64,000 nt of DNA from Pseudomonas fluorescens (GCF_004683905.1 NZ_CP038438.1:4154001-4218000); one strand, 5' to 3'. Shown: positions 8,401 through 18,620, counted from the first letter of the stretch. Translations and numbers: made by a program. Notes: a model not told the origin generated them from the sequence alone.

Positions 8401-11400
8401 GGTTCTTGCTCGTCCTCGGCGATGGCGCTCCAGTCCAGGTACTCGATCGGCGTACGACCCGGGGTGTGGATCACTTGCAGCATGTCCTCGCCGACGTTCC
8501 AGCAGAACGACGCACGCAGCGCTTCATGACGAGCGACCACCGCTTGCCAGGCCTGGGCGAAACGCTCGGGATCGAGCTCGCTGTTGATCCGGTAGCGATC
8601 CTGCATGTAGTACAGACCGGTGCCCGGTTCGAGCAAGGTGTGCAGCAGCATGCCTTCCTGCATCGGCGTCAGCGGGTAGACGTCTTCGATGTGCGCCGCC
8701 GGCACCGGCAGTGCATCGAGTTGCGCCTGGGTCAGTTTCGCCAGCGGGAAGTCCGACGGCGTCAGGCCACCGGCCGTGTCTTGCAGGCAATGTTCGATCA
8801 GGCTTTGCAGCTCGCCGAGGTAAGCGTCGGCCAGATCGTTGATGGTTTGCCTCTCATGGCGCTCGGCGCTGAAAGTCCAGCGCAGCAGCAGTTCGCCGCC
8901 ATACACCTGACTGTCGATGCTCAACTCGTTGGGCAACGGCGCCTGCGGATCGTGGGCCGCACCGACCGGCTCGTCCAACGGACGGAACAGCGCATCGCTG
9001 GCGAAACTCTGGTCGAACTGGCCGAGGTAGTTGAAGGTCACCGGAGCATTCGGCAACGCCGCCATGCTGCGCTGACTGAGGTCATCGGCCAGATAACGCA
9101 ACACGCCATAACCGAGGCCTTTGTGCGGCACGGCGCGCAGTTGCTCCTTGATCGCCTTGATCGAAGCGCCCTGTCCGGCGGCCTCTTCGATGTTGTGCGG
9201 GGTCAGGCGTAATGGATAGGCGCTGGTGAACCAGCCGACGGTGCGGGTCAGGTCGATCTCGTCGAACAGGGTTTCGCGGCCGTGGCCCTCCAGTTGAATC
9301 AGTGCCGACGGCTGCCCGCTCCAGCGGCACAGCACGCGGGCCAGCGCCGTCAACAACAGGTCATTGACCTGCGTGCGGTAGGCCCGCGGTGCCTGTTGCA
9401 GCAGTTGTTGGGTACGCTCGGCATCAAGGCGCACGCTGACGGTTTGCGCGTGACGATTCTGTTGTCCGCCCTGCGGGTTTTCGCACGGCAGATCGGCGTT
9501 CGATCCGGCCAGTTGGGTTTGCCACCAGTTCAGTTCTTCACGCAACGATTCGCTGCCGGCATAGGCCTGCAAACGTGCCGCCCAGTCTTTGAAGGCACTG
9601 GTTTTCGCCGGCAGTTTCACCGACTGTTCGGCTTCGAGCTGGCGATACACGGTTTGCAGATCGTCGAGCAAAACGCGCCACGACACACCGTCGACCACCA
9701 GGTGATGAATCGCAATGAACAGCCGTTGCTGCCCTTCGCGACCATCGACCAGCAAGGCGCGCAGCAGCGGGCCGTTTTGCAGATCGAGACTGCGCTGGGC
9801 ATCGGCGAACAGCGCTGCGCACTGGTCCATCGCCGCCACCCGCACCTGCCACAACACCTCGACGTCGGATACCGGTTGATGCGTGACCTGCCATTGATCG
9901 TTGACCTGAGTGAAGCGCAGACGCAAAGCATCGTGCTGCTCGATCACCGCCAGTAGCGCCTGCTCAAGACGATGCGGTTCCAGCGCCACGCTCGGCTCCA
10001 GCAGCAGCGCCTGGTTCCAGTGCTGACGCTCAGGAATATCAGTGTCGAAGAACCAGTGTTGAATCGGCGTCATGGCCGACTCACCGAGCACCAGTCCCTG
10101 CTCGGCAGTCACCTGCTCGCTACGGCTGGCGACCGCAGCCAGAGTCTGCACCGTCTGATGCTGGAACAGATCACGTGGACTGAAATGAATGCCCTGCTGT
10201 CGCGCACGACTGACCACCTGAATCGACAGGATCGAGTCGCCGCCGAGTTCGAAGAAGTTATCGTTGAGCCCGACCTGCTCGACGTTGAGCACCTCGCACC
10301 AGATCTGCGCCAGGGTCTGCTCCAGCTCATTGCTCGGGGCGACGTAGTGCTGACGGTTCAACTCAGGATCCGGCGCCGGCAAGGCGCGGCGGTCGAGTTT
10401 GCCGTTGGCGGTCAGCGGCATGCTCGCCAGCAGGATCAGATGCGTTGGCACCATGTAATCCGGCAGTTGCGCCTTGAGGTGTGACTTCAGTGCTTCACGC
10501 AGTTCGGCCTGTTGCGCTTCGCCTTGCTCGGCAACTTCGCTGACCAGGTAGCCCACCAGTTGCTTGCCGCTCGGCGCATCCAGCGCCAGCACCACCGCTT
10601 CGCGGATCGAGTGGTGATCGAGCAGACGGGTTTCGATTTCGCCCAGCTCGATACGGAAACCACGGATTTTCACCTGATGGTCGATCCGGCCCAGGTATTC
10701 CACCAGACCATCGGCGCGCTGGCGCACCAGATCGCCGGTGCGGTACATGCGCCCGCCATCGGCGGCAAACGGGTCGGCCACGAAACGCTCGGCGCTGATG
10801 CCCGGACGGTCGTGATAACCCTGGGCCAGACCGGCGCCGCCGACGAACAATTCACCGGTCGCGCCTTGCGGCACCAACGCCAGATCGGCATCGAGAATGT
10901 ACGCCACGCGGTCACCGATCACGCTGCCGATCGGCACGCTGCCGGCGCCCTCTTCCAGCACTTCCGGGGCGAGACTGGCGAGCGGCATGACCACCGTTTC
11001 AGTCGGGCCATAGGCGTTGAAGAACAGGCTCGGTTTGAACGCGGCGCGAATCCGTTGCAGGTGCTCGCCAGTCAGCGCTTCGCCGCCGGTGATGATCATC
11101 CGCACCGGCAGAGTTTCATTCTGCGTGGCGAGGAACTGCGCCAGCTGGCTGCCGTAGCTCGGGGTGAAGCCGAGCACATTGATCCGATGGGTGCGGATCA
11201 ACCCGCAGATTTCTTCCGCATCCCACTGCCCTTGCGCTCGCAGCACCACGTGCGCGCCGCTGAGCAACGGCACCAGCAGACGCTCGGTGGCGGCGTCGAA
11301 GTTGATCGAATAGAAGTGCAGTTCGCAGTCGTCCGGACGCATGCCGAAACGTTCGATCACGGCCTGGCAATGCATGGCGATTTCACCGTGGGACACCACC

Positions 11401-14400
11401 ACGCCTTTCGGCTTGCCGGTCGAACCCGAGGTGTAGATCAGGTACGCCTGATGCTGCGGCAGGCTGATAAAGGGCAGCTCAGTGGCCGGGTAATCCGCCA
11501 GCGCCGCGCAGTCGTCTTCCAGGCACCAGCGCGCCACGTTCGACGGCAGAGCGCCAAGCGCTTTGAACATCGCGCGGTCGCTGAGCAGCAGACCGATGCG
11601 GCTGTCTTCGATCATGTAGTGCAGGCGATCGAGCGGGTATTCCGGGTCCAGCGGCACATAGGCGCCACCGGCCTTGAGAATCGCCAGCAGGCCGACGACC
11701 ATTTCCAGCGAGCGCTCCAGCGCCAGACCGACCCGCACCTGCGGGCCGACCCCACGCTCGCGCAGGGCCCAGGCCAGGCGATTGGCGCGAGCGTCGAGTT
11801 CGGCGTAGCTCAGGGTCTGCCCGGCGAAGGTCAGGGCCGGGGCATCTTTGCGCGCCAGCGCCTGCTCGGCGAACAGATGATGGATGCACTGATCGAGACG
11901 ACGTTCGCCCGGTTCAACACCGAGGCTTTCGAGCAGCTGCTGTTGTTCAGTCGGGTCGAGCAGCGGCAACTGGCTCAAACGCTGTTGCGGGTCGGCGATC
12001 AGCGCTTCCAGCAGGTTGCGCCAATGCTGGGCCATGCGTGCAATGGTCGGTTCGTCGAACAGATCGGTGCTGTAGGTCAGGCAGCAACCGAGGCGATGGT
12101 CGAGGTCGGTGACTTCCAGGTTGAGGTCGAACTTGGTCGCCCGCGCATCGTTGGCCAGGTACTCGACGGTCATCCCAGCGAGCATGCGGCTCTGCTGGAA
12201 TTCCCAGCGCTGCACGTTGCACATCACCTGGAACAACGGGTTGTACGCCGCGCTGCGTGGAGGTTGCAGCGCTTCAACCAGATGATCGAACGGCAGATCC
12301 TGATGGGACTGGCCTTCGATCACCGTGTGGCGCACTTGCTCGAACAATTCGCCGACCGACATCTGGCCGTCGAGCTGGCAACGCAGCACCTGGGTGTTGA
12401 GGAAGGCGCCGATCAGCCCTTCGCTTTCCGGGCGGATACGGTTGGCCACCGGTGCGCCGATGCGCAGGTCGGTCTGGCCGCTGTAGCGGTAGAGCAAGGT
12501 GGCGAGCGCAGCGGTCATGGTCATGAACAGGGTCAGACCGTTTTGCGCATTGAACGCGCGGACGCGAGCGGCGAGATCGTCGCTCAGATCGAAACGGAAC
12601 AGTTCGCCCTGATGGCTTTGCACCGGTGGCCGCGGACGGTCGCCGGGCAGTTCCAGCAACGGATGTTCGCGACCGAGTTGCGCGGTCCAGTAGTCGAGCT
12701 GGCGCTGACGTTCACCGGACTCCAGCCACTGCCGCTGCCAGACGCTGTAATCGAGGTACTGCACCGGCAACGCTTCGAGCGGCGAATCGCGCTCATCGAC
12801 AAAGGCTTCGTACAGCGCGCTGAGCTCGCGGGCAAAAATATCCATCGCCCAGCCTTCGGTGACGATGTGGTGCAGGGTCAGCACGAAGTAGTGTTCGTGC
12901 TCGGCGGTCTTCACCAGACAGGCGCGCAGCAGCGGACCGCTTTCCAGATCGAACGGCAGATGCGCCTCGTCATCGGCCAGTTGCTGGACCTGCTGCTCAC
13001 GCTGGTCAGCCGGCAGTTTCGAGAAATCCTTCCAGCCCATGCGCACGCTGGTCTCGGCATGCACCTGTTGACGGGCCACGCCATCGACGCTCGGGAACGT
13101 AGTGCGCAGGGTTTCGTGGCGCAGGATCAGCGCCTGCAAGGCCGCCTCGAAATGCTCGACGTGCAACACGCCGCGCAGGCGCGCCATGCCGCCGACGTTG
13201 TACGCCGGGCTGTCCGGCTCCATCTGCCAGAGGAACCACATGCGTTGTTGCGAGTACGACAGCGGCACGACTTGGCGGCGATCGACTTTGGCAATCGGCG
13301 GCTGCTGGTTGGTCTGGCCGCTGGCCTGGATCAGGCGGATCTGCTCGGCGAAGTCACCGAGTTCGCTGTGCTCGAACAACGCGCGTAACGGCAACTCGAC
13401 GTCACAGGCCTGCCGGCTGCGCGAGATGATTTGCGTGGCCAGCAACGAGTGCCCGCCGAGGGCGAAGAAGTCGTCGCGCAGACCGATCCGTGGCAGACCC
13501 AGCACTTCGCGCCAGATCGCGGCGATCTGTTGTTCCAGCTCGGTGACCGGTTCGATATGCTCACGCACTTGCCACTGCGGCTCGGGCAAGGCGCGACGGT
13601 CGAGCTTGCCGCTCGGGCTCAGGGGCATTGCGTCCAGGCGCATCAGTTGCGCCGGGACCATGTATTCCGGCAGTTCGCCGGCCAGCGCGGTTTTCAGGCG
13701 GGCGATCTGCACGTGCTGATCTTCGCTGGCATCGACAGCGGTGAAGTAGCCGATGAGTTGCGCGCCGGCTGCGGTGTCGCGCACCAGCACCACGGCTTGA
13801 GCGACGCCGTCCTGGGCCAGCAGCCGCGCCTCGATTTCTTCCGGTTCAACGCGGAAGCCACGCAGTTTGACCTGCTGATCGAGACGCCCGAGGTATTCGA
13901 TCACGCCGTCCGAGGTCCAACGTGCACGGTCGCCGGTGCGGTACAAACGTGCGCCCTGCTCGCCCAACGGGTCGACTACAAAGCGCTCGGCCGTCAGCGC
14001 CGGGCGACCGAGGTAACCCCGGGCCAGACCGATGCCGCTGATGCACAGTTCACCCGGCACACCGGCCGGCACGGGATTGAGATCGGCGTCGAGCACGCGG
14101 CAGATCACATTGCCCAGCGGCCGGCCAATCGGCGAACGCTCGCCGTCGGCCGTGGTGCAGTGCCAGTGGGTGACGTTGATCGCGGTTTCGGTCGGGCCGT
14201 AACGGTTGTGCAGTTGCACCGCCGGCAGCTGCGCCAGCACGCGGTTGCGCAGTTCCGCCGGCAGCGCTTCACCGCCGGAGAATAACCGGCGCAGGCTGGT
14301 GCATTCGGCGCTCAGCGGCTCATCGATGAACAGCGCGAGCAGCGGCGGCACGAAGTGCAGCGTAGTCACGCCGTACTGCTGAACCAACTGCGCGATGCGA

Positions 14401-17400
14401 TGCGGATCGCGGTGTTCACCGGGGCCGGCGATCAACAGACGCGCGCCAGTGATCAGCGGCCAGAAGCACTCCCACACCGACACGTCGAAACTGATCGGCG
14501 CCTTTTGCATCAACACGTCGCTGTCGTTCAGGCGATAGCTGTTCTGCATCCACTGCAGCCGTTCGGCCAATGCGGCGTGGGTGTTACCGACGCCTTTCGG
14601 TTGACCAGTGGAGCCGGAGGTGTAAATCACGTAGGCGAGATTGTCGCCGTGCAGGTGCAGACCCGGTGCCTGGCTCGGCCAGTTCTCCAGATGCAGCGCG
14701 TCCATGGCGATCACGCTGACGCCGTCACTGGCCGGCAAGCGATCGAGCAATGCGGTCTGGGTCAGTAGCAGTTCGACGCCGCTGTCGCTGAGCATGTAAG
14801 CCAAGCGCTCGGCCGGATAATCCGGATCCAGCGGCACATAAGCGCCACCGGCCTTGATGATCGCCAGCAGGCCGATCAGCAGTTGCGACGAACGCTCGGC
14901 GGCAATCGCCACGCACACATCCGGGCCGACACCTTTGTCGCGCAGATAATGCGCGAGACGGTTGGCCTGGGCGTGCAATTCGGCAAAATCGAGACTGCCG
15001 CCGTCCCACACCAGCGCGGTGCGTTCCGGAGTTTGCCGCGCCTGTTCGTTGAGCAGTTCCGGCAGCCAGTGTTGCGCCGGGGTGCACGGGGCGATGCTCC
15101 ATGCTTGTTGCTGTTCGTGCTCGCATGGAGTCAGCAATTGCAGGTCGCCAATCGCCTGCTGTGGTTGCTCGCAGACGGCGCGCAGCAGATTGCTGAAGTG
15201 TTCGGCCAGACGCTCGATGGTCGCCGCGTCGAACAGTTCATCGGCGTAGTCGAAGGACAAGGTCAGGCGCCCGTTGCGATCTTCTTCGCTGTGCAGTTGC
15301 AGGTCGAACTTGGCTTCGCGGCTGTGCCACGGCAGTTCTTCGGCGAGCAGGCCCGGCAGGCGCTTGAGCGCACTCAAGTCGCGTTGCTGGTGGTTGAACA
15401 TGACCTGGAACAGACCCTGTTCACGGGCCTGCGGGAACGCTTCGAGCAGTTGCTCGAACGGCAGATCCTGATGGGCCTGAGCACCCAGTGCAGCCTCGCG
15501 GGTCTGCGCCAGCAACTCGACAAACGACAGCCGCGAATCAACCTCGGCACGCAGCACCTGGGTGTTGATGAAGAACCCGATCAAGCCCTGGGTTTCCAGG
15601 CGCGGACGGTTGGCGTTGGGGATGCCGATGCGGATATCGCGCTGACCACTGTAACGGTGCAGCAGGCTCTGGAAGGCCGAGAGCAACAGCATGAACGGCG
15701 TCGATTGATGCGCCTGCGCAGTCTGCTTGATCGCATCACTGAGGCTGACGCCAAGGCGCACACTGTGGCGCGCGGCGCTGTGCAATTGTCTGGCTGAACG
15801 CGGGTGGTCGGTGGCCAGTTCCAGCACCGGATGTTCGTCGCCCAGCCGGGCTTTCCAGTACGCCAGTTGCCGCTCGCCCTCGCCTTGCGCCAGCCACTGG
15901 CGCTGCCAACTGCCGTAGTCGGCGTATTGGGTGGGCAGCGGCGCGAGTTCGGCGCGCTGGCCTTGGAATGCCGCAGCGTACAGGCGCGAGAATTCGTCGA
16001 TCAGCACGTTCAGCGACCAGCCGTCGGCGATGATGTGGTGCAGCGTCACCAGCAACTGGTGATCTTCGTCGTCGAGACGCACCAGCGTCACCCACAGCAG
16101 CGGGCCTTTTTCCAGGTCGAACTGGGTGCGAGCTTCGTCCTCGCGGATCTGTTGCGCGCGGGCTTCACGCTCGTGCGCCGGCAGGTCGCTGATGTCGATC
16201 AGTTGCAGGTTGAATTCAGGTGCGGCGTCGACTTGTTGCAGCGCCACACCGTCGCGTTCGAAGAAACGCGTGCGCAGCGATTCGTGGCGTTCGATCAGTT
16301 GCTGGAAGCTGGTGCGCAGCGCATCCTCGTCCAGTTCGCCACGCAGACGCAGGGCGCCGGGGATGTTGTAGGCGCTGCTGTGCGGGTCGAGTTGCCAGGT
16401 GATCCAAAGTCGGTTTTGCGCCAGCGATTGCGGCAGTGCTTCGCTGCGCGACAAGGCGTTGATTGCGTCTTGGGCGTTACCGCCATCCTGTTGCTGCTGC
16501 GCCACGGCAGCGGCGAATGCCGACAGGGTCGGTGCTTCGAACAACAGGCGCAGGTTCAGCTCCAGGCCCAGTTCTTCGCGCACCTTGGCGATCACCTGAG
16601 TTGCCGCAATCGAGTTGCCGCCGAGCAGGAAGAAGTGGTCGTCGGCGTTGACCTGTTTGAGGTTGAGTTGCTCGGCCCAGATCTTGCCGATCAGGGCTTC
16701 CAGCTCGGAAGCCGCCAGGGTCGACTCGGTACTTTGCACCTCGACAGACGGAAACACCGCGTAGCTGTCGAGGCTGCCGTCGGCCAGACGATTGCGGCAT
16801 GCCGAGCGTTGCAGCTTGCCGCTGGACGTCTTCGGCAACGCGCCCGGATTGAGCAGCACCACCACGCCTGGCGCTTCCTGATAGGCCTCGGCCACCGCTT
16901 GGCGAATGGCTTTGATCAGTGCTTCGGGCGGCAGGATTTTTTGCACGCTGCGGCTGATTTCTGCGGCGATGCCAATGCCTTCTTCACCGTCCTGAGTGAC
17001 CGCAAATGCCGCGACGCGACCTTTGCGCACCACTTCCACTTCACGCTCGACGGTTTGCTCGATGTCCTGCGGATAGAGGTTGTGACCGCGCACGATCAGC
17101 ATGTCTTTCAGGCGCCCGGTGATGAACAGTTCACCGTCGCGGATGAAGCCCAGGTCGCCCGTACGCAGCCAGGTGCGGCCGGCGTGCTGAACGAAGGTTT
17201 TGGCGCTGGCCTCGGGGTTGCGCCAGTAGCCGTGAGCGATGCTCGGGCCGGCGGCCCAGACTTCACCGACCGCATTGTCATTGAGTTCTTGCAGGCTGCC
17301 CGGATCGACGATCAGCACCGCATGTTCAGGCTGGCTGATGCCGCAACTCATGATCGGGCTGCCGTTGCCCGGTTCAGCGCGATTTTGCGCCAGTGCCTGA

Positions 17401-18443
17401 TCATCGACACGCAGAGCAGGAATACCGGTGCCACGCGGTGTGCCGGCGACGAACAGGGTCGCCTCGGCCAGACCATAGGAGGCCATGAAGCTGTCTTCGC
17501 TGAAGCCGCACGGGGTGAACTTCTCGGCGAAGCGCTCAAGGGTATCGAGACGGATCGGTTCGGAGCCGGAATAGGCCACGCGCCAGCGGCTCAGGTCGAG
17601 GCGCTCCAGCGCCGATTCGCTGACCCGCTCGCTGCACAAACGATAGGCGAAATCCGGCCCGCCGCTGATGGTGCCGCCGTATTGGCTGATCGCTTCAAGC
17701 CAGCGCAACGGGCGACCGAGGAAGTACGCCGGCGACATCAGGATGCACGGCACACCGCTGAAAATCGGCTGCAGCAATCCGCCGATCAGGCCCATGTCGT
17801 GGTACAGCGGCAGCCAGCTGACGATCACATCGTCGGGGTTCACGTCGATGCCGAAACCGTGGCGGATCAGCAGCTCGTTGGCCACCAGATTACCGTGGCT
17901 GACCTGCACGCCTTTGGGCAGCGCGGTGGAGCCGGAGGTGTATTGCAGGAAGGCGATGTGGTCTGCGGGCAAAGTCGGTTCGACCCAGCGCTCGGCCTGG
18001 GCGTTGTCGAGGGTATCGACGCACAGCAACGGCGGCGCGCCATCGATTTGCTGCAAGGCATCGCGCAGGTCGGCGCTGGTCAGCAGCAGACGCGGTTCGG
18101 CGTCGGCAATGATAGACAGCAGGCGTTCCTGGTGATGCCGACGTGCGGATTCCGGCGGATAGGCCGGCACCGCGATCACCCCGGCGTACAGACAACCGAA
18201 AAACGCCGCGACGTAATCCGCGCCGCTGGGAAACAGCAGCACCGCGCGATCACCGAATTCAGCCTGGGCCTGCAACGCGGCAGCAATGGTCCGCGCGCGT
18301 TGATCCAGTTCGCGGTAACTGAGCACCACGCCCTGCTCCTCGGTTTCGGCGAGAAAGCGCAGGGCCAGGCGATCCGGCGTCTGTGCCGCACGGCGCTGGA
18401 GGGCTTGGACCAGAGTGCTGGGGAGTTCGAACGCGTCGGTCAT
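5445..18443 (-). CDS. pvdL: Pyoverdine chromophore non-ribosomal peptide synthetase PvdL
   Basis: The 4332-residue megasynthetase starts pyoverdine assembly by joining an acyl starter, L-Glu, D-Tyr and L-Dab into the chromophore precursor. Order seen: fatty-acyl-AMP ligase (1-560, YTSGST near 169); carrier (GGNSI near 609); condensation (HHIIADG near 806); adenylation (core near 1277); carrier (GGHSL near 1664); condensation (HHIVTEG near 1861); adenylation (near 2341); carrier (GGDSI near 2734); epimerase (HHLVVDG near 2916); condensation (HHILIDA near 3391); adenylation (near 3878); carrier (GGHSL near 4270). There is no thioesterase, as expected for a synthetase that passes its product to another enzyme. 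Binding-pocket residues of the last adenylation domain read D-I-W-E-L-T-A-D-D, a Dab-type code. Start 18443 (MTDAFELP) matches the usual PvdL N-terminus; an upstream in-frame extension has no support. Confidence 0.96.
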   Translation of the reverse strand: MTDAFELPSTLVQALQRRAAQTPDRLALRFLAETEEQGVVLSYRELDQRARTIAAALQAQAEFGDRAVLLFPSGADYVAAFFGCLYAGVIAVPAYPPESARRHHQERLLSIIADAEPRLLLTSADLRDALQQIDGAPPLLCVDTLDNAQAERWVEPTLPADHIAFLQYTSGSTALPKGVQVSHGNLVANELLIRHGFGIDVNPDDVIVSWLPLYHDMGLIGGLLQPIFSGVPCILMSPAYFLGRPLRWLEAISQYGGTISGGPDFAYRLCSERVSESALERLDLSRWRVAYSGSEPIRLDTLERFAEKFTPCGFSEDSFMASYGLAEATLFVAGTPRGTGIPALRVDDQALAQNRAEPGNGSPIMSCGISQPEHAVLIVDPGSLQELNDNAVGEVWAAGPSIAHGYWRNPEASAKTFVQHAGRTWLRTGDLGFIRDGELFITGRLKDMLIVRGHNLYPQDIEQTVEREVEVVRKGRVAAFAVTQDGEEGIGIAAEISRSVQKILPPEALIKAIRQAVAEAYQEAPGVVVLLNPGALPKTSSGKLQRSACRNRLADGSLDSYAVFPSVEVQSTESTLAASELEALIGKIWAEQLNLKQVNADDHFFLLGGNSIAATQVIAKVREELGLELNLRLLFEAPTLSAFAAAVAQQQQDGGNAQDAINALSRSEALPQSLAQNRLWITWQLDPHSSAYNIPGALRLRGELDEDALRTSFQQLIERHESLRTRFFERDGVALQQVDAAPEFNLQLIDISDLPAHEREARAQQIREDEARTQFDLEKGPLLWVTLVRLDDEDHQLLVTLHHIIADGWSLNVLIDEFSRLYAAAFQGQRAELAPLPTQYADYGSWQRQWLAQGEGERQLAYWKARLGDEHPVLELATDHPRSARQLHSAARHSVRLGVSLSDAIKQTAQAHQSTPFMLLLSAFQSLLHRYSGQRDIRIGIPNANRPRLETQGLIGFFINTQVLRAEVDSRLSFVELLAQTREAALGAQAHQDLPFEQLLEAFPQAREQGLFQVMFNHQQRDLSALKRLPGLLAEELPWHSREAKFDLQLHSEEDRNGRLTLSFDYADELFDAATIERLAEHFSNLLRAVCEQPQQAIGDLQLLTPCEHEQQQAWSIAPCTPAQHWLPELLNEQARQTPERTALVWDGGSLDFAELHAQANRLAHYLRDKGVGPDVCVAIAAERSSQLLIGLLAIIKAGGAYVPLDPDYPAERLAYMLSDSGVELLLTQTALLDRLPASDGVSVIAMDALHLENWPSQAPGLHLHGDNLAYVIYTSGSTGQPKGVGNTHAALAERLQWMQNSYRLNDSDVLMQKAPISFDVSVWECFWPLITGARLLIAGPGEHRDPHRIAQLVQQYGVTTLHFVPPLLALFIDEPLSAECTSLRRLFSGGEALPAELRNRVLAQLPAVQLHNRYGPTETAINVTHWHCTTADGERSPIGRPLGNVICRVLDADLNPVPAGVPGELCISGIGLARGYLGRPALTAERFVVDPLGEQGARLYRTGDRARWTSDGVIEYLGRLDQQVKLRGFRVEPEEIEARLLAQDGVAQAVVLVRDTAAGAQLIGYFTAVDASEDQHVQIARLKTALAGELPEYMVPAQLMRLDAMPLSPSGKLDRRALPEPQWQVREHIEPVTELEQQIAAIWREVLGLPRIGLRDDFFALGGHSLLATQIISRSRQACDVELPLRALFEHSELGDFAEQIRLIQASGQTNQQPPIAKVDRRQVVPLSYSQQRMWFLWQMEPDSPAYNVGGMARLRGVLHVEHFEAALQALILRHETLRTTFPSVDGVARQQVHAETSVRMGWKDFSKLPADQREQQVQQLADDEAHLPFDLESGPLLRACLVKTAEHEHYFVLTLHHIVTEGWAMDIFARELSALYEAFVDERDSPLEALPVQYLDYSVWQRQWLESGERQRQLDYWTAQLGREHPLLELPGDRPRPPVQSHQGELFRFDLSDDLAARVRAFNAQNGLTLFMTMTAALATLLYRYSGQTDLRIGAPVANRIRPESEGLIGAFLNTQVLRCQLDGQMSVGELFEQVRHTVIEGQSHQDLPFDHLVEALQPPRSAAYNPLFQVMCNVQRWEFQQSRMLAGMTVEYLANDARATKFDLNLEVTDLDHRLGCCLTYSTDLFDEPTIARMAQHWRNLLEALIADPQQRLSQLPLLDPTEQQQLLESLGVEPGERRLDQCIHHLFAEQALARKDAPALTFAGQTLSYAELDARANRLAWALRERGVGPQVRVGLALERSLEMVVGLLAILKAGGAYVPLDPEYPLDRLHYMIEDSRIGLLLSDRAMFKALGALPSNVARWCLEDDCAALADYPATELPFISLPQHQAYLIYTSGSTGKPKGVVVSHGEIAMHCQAVIERFGMRPDDCELHFYSINFDAATERLLVPLLSGAHVVLRAQGQWDAEEICGLIRTHRINVLGFTPSYGSQLAQFLATQNETLPVRMIITGGEALTGEHLQRIRAAFKPSLFFNAYGPTETVVMPLASLAPEVLEEGAGSVPIGSVIGDRVAYILDADLALVPQGATGELFVGGAGLAQGYHDRPGISAERFVADPFAADGGRMYRTGDLVRQRADGLVEYLGRIDHQVKIRGFRIELGEIETRLLDHHSIREAVVLALDAPSGKQLVGYLVSEVAEQGEAQQAELREALKSHLKAQLPDYMVPTHLILLASMPLTANGKLDRRALPAPDPELNRQHYVAPSNELEQTLAQIWCEVLNVEQVGLNDNFFELGGDSILSIQVVSRARQQGIHFSPRDLFQHQTVQTLAAVASRSEQVTAEQGLVLGESAMTPIQHWFFDTDIPERQHWNQALLLEPSVALEPHRLEQALLAVIEQHDALRLRFTQVNDQWQVTHQPVSDVEVLWQVRVAAMDQCAALFADAQRSLDLQNGPLLRALLVDGREGQQRLFIAIHHLVVDGVSWRVLLDDLQTVYRQLEAEQSVKLPAKTSAFKDWAARLQAYAGSESLREELNWWQTQLAGSNADLPCENPQGGQQNRHAQTVSVRLDAERTQQLLQQAPRAYRTQVNDLLLTALARVLCRWSGQPSALIQLEGHGRETLFDEIDLTRTVGWFTSAYPLRLTPHNIEEAAGQGASIKAIKEQLRAVPHKGLGYGVLRYLADDLSQRSMAALPNAPVTFNYLGQFDQSFASDALFRPLDEPVGAAHDPQAPLPNELSIDSQVYGGELLLRWTFSAERHERQTINDLADAYLGELQSLIEHCLQDTAGGLTPSDFPLAKLTQAQLDALPVPAAHIEDVYPLTPMQEGMLLHTLLEPGTGLYYMQDRYRINSELDPERFAQAWQAVVARHEALRASFCWNVGEDMLQVIHTPGRTPIEYLDWSAIAEDEQEPKLQALLKSEREAGFDLLNQAPFHLRLIKVGAARYWFMMSNHHILIDAWCRSLLMNDFFEIYTALGEGREAQLSVPPRYRDYIGWLQRQSLAEARQWWQQNLQGFERTTPIPSDRPFLREHAGESGGMIVGDRYTRLNVEDGVRLRELAQAHQLTINTFAQAAWALVLRRLSGDRDVLFGVTVAGRPVEMPEMQRTVGLFINSIALRVKMPEDDQRSSVRQWLSGLLDSNMQLREYEYLPLVNIQEQSELPKGQPLFDSLFVFENAPVEVSVLDRAQSLNATSDSGRTHTNFPLTAVCYPGDDLGLHLSYDQRYFDESTIERMLGEFKRLLLALVDGFHGDMADLPLLGAEEQDFLLHGCNQSAHDYPLEHSYVALLEAQVAAHPQRIAATCLDQQLSYAELNLNANRLGHALVAAGVQLDQPVALLAERNLDLLGMIIGSFKAGAGYLPLDPGLPSQRLQRIIELSRTPVLVCSEACREQAQTLLDEFSCANRPRLLVWEEIQAAATSAENLGIHSGPDNLAYVIYTSGSTGLPKGVMIEQRGMLNNQLSKVPYLQLTDADVIAQTASQSFDISVWQFLAAPLFGARVDIVPNTIAHDPQGLLMHVQAQGITVLESVPSLIQGMLASERLSLDGLRWMLPTGEAMPPELAHQWLLRYPQIGLVNAYGPAECSDDVAFFRVDMASTHGSYLPIGTPTDNNLLYLVDGALELVPLGAVGELCVAGTGVGRGYVSDPLRTAPVFVPNPFGAPGERLYRTGDLARRRSDGVLEYVGRVDHQVKIRGYRIELGEIEARLHEQPEVRDAAVGVQEGVNGKHLVGYLVAADSALNPSERLERIKQRLRSELPEYMVPLHWLWLDQLPHNANGKLDRKALPALEIGQLQSQDYLAPRNELEQTLADIWAEVLKVDKVGVRDNFFELGGHSLLATQIASRVQKTLQRDVPLRAMFECSTVQELAEYIEGLAASDMTEDKVDRLNDLMAELEGL

Positions 18444-18596
18444 GAGGTTTCCTGCCTGAATTCGGCTTGCTAAGTGGAATCGAGTTGCTGCGTCACGCCG
18501 GTCGAGGGCGTGCAGGGCGCGGTCTGTGCCGACCGCGCAAGGCATCGGAATGCTGTCTGGCCGGGGCTCGGTACCCGGAACCATTCACCAATGAGA

Positions 18597-18620
18597 ACGG
18601 ATGACGTCTTGAAATAATTA
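18597..18620 (-). promoter_or_regulatory. PvdS-type (iron-starvation) promoter box of pvdL
   Basis: On the minus strand TAATT is followed by exactly 16 bases and CGT, close to the PvdS consensus TAAAT-N16/17-CGT. It is about 155 bases upstream of the pvdL start. The -35 has one mismatch to TAAAT. Confidence 0.7.

Noticed and set aside
10512..18473. Long plus-strand open frames (958 and 889 codons) opposite pvdL
   Set aside because: They mirror the codon pattern of pvdL, lack ribosome sites and show no domains.
18444..18584. N-terminal extension of PvdL up to 18584
   Set aside because: The extension has no similarity to PvdL N-termini and would use part of the 5' leader downstream of the PvdS box.
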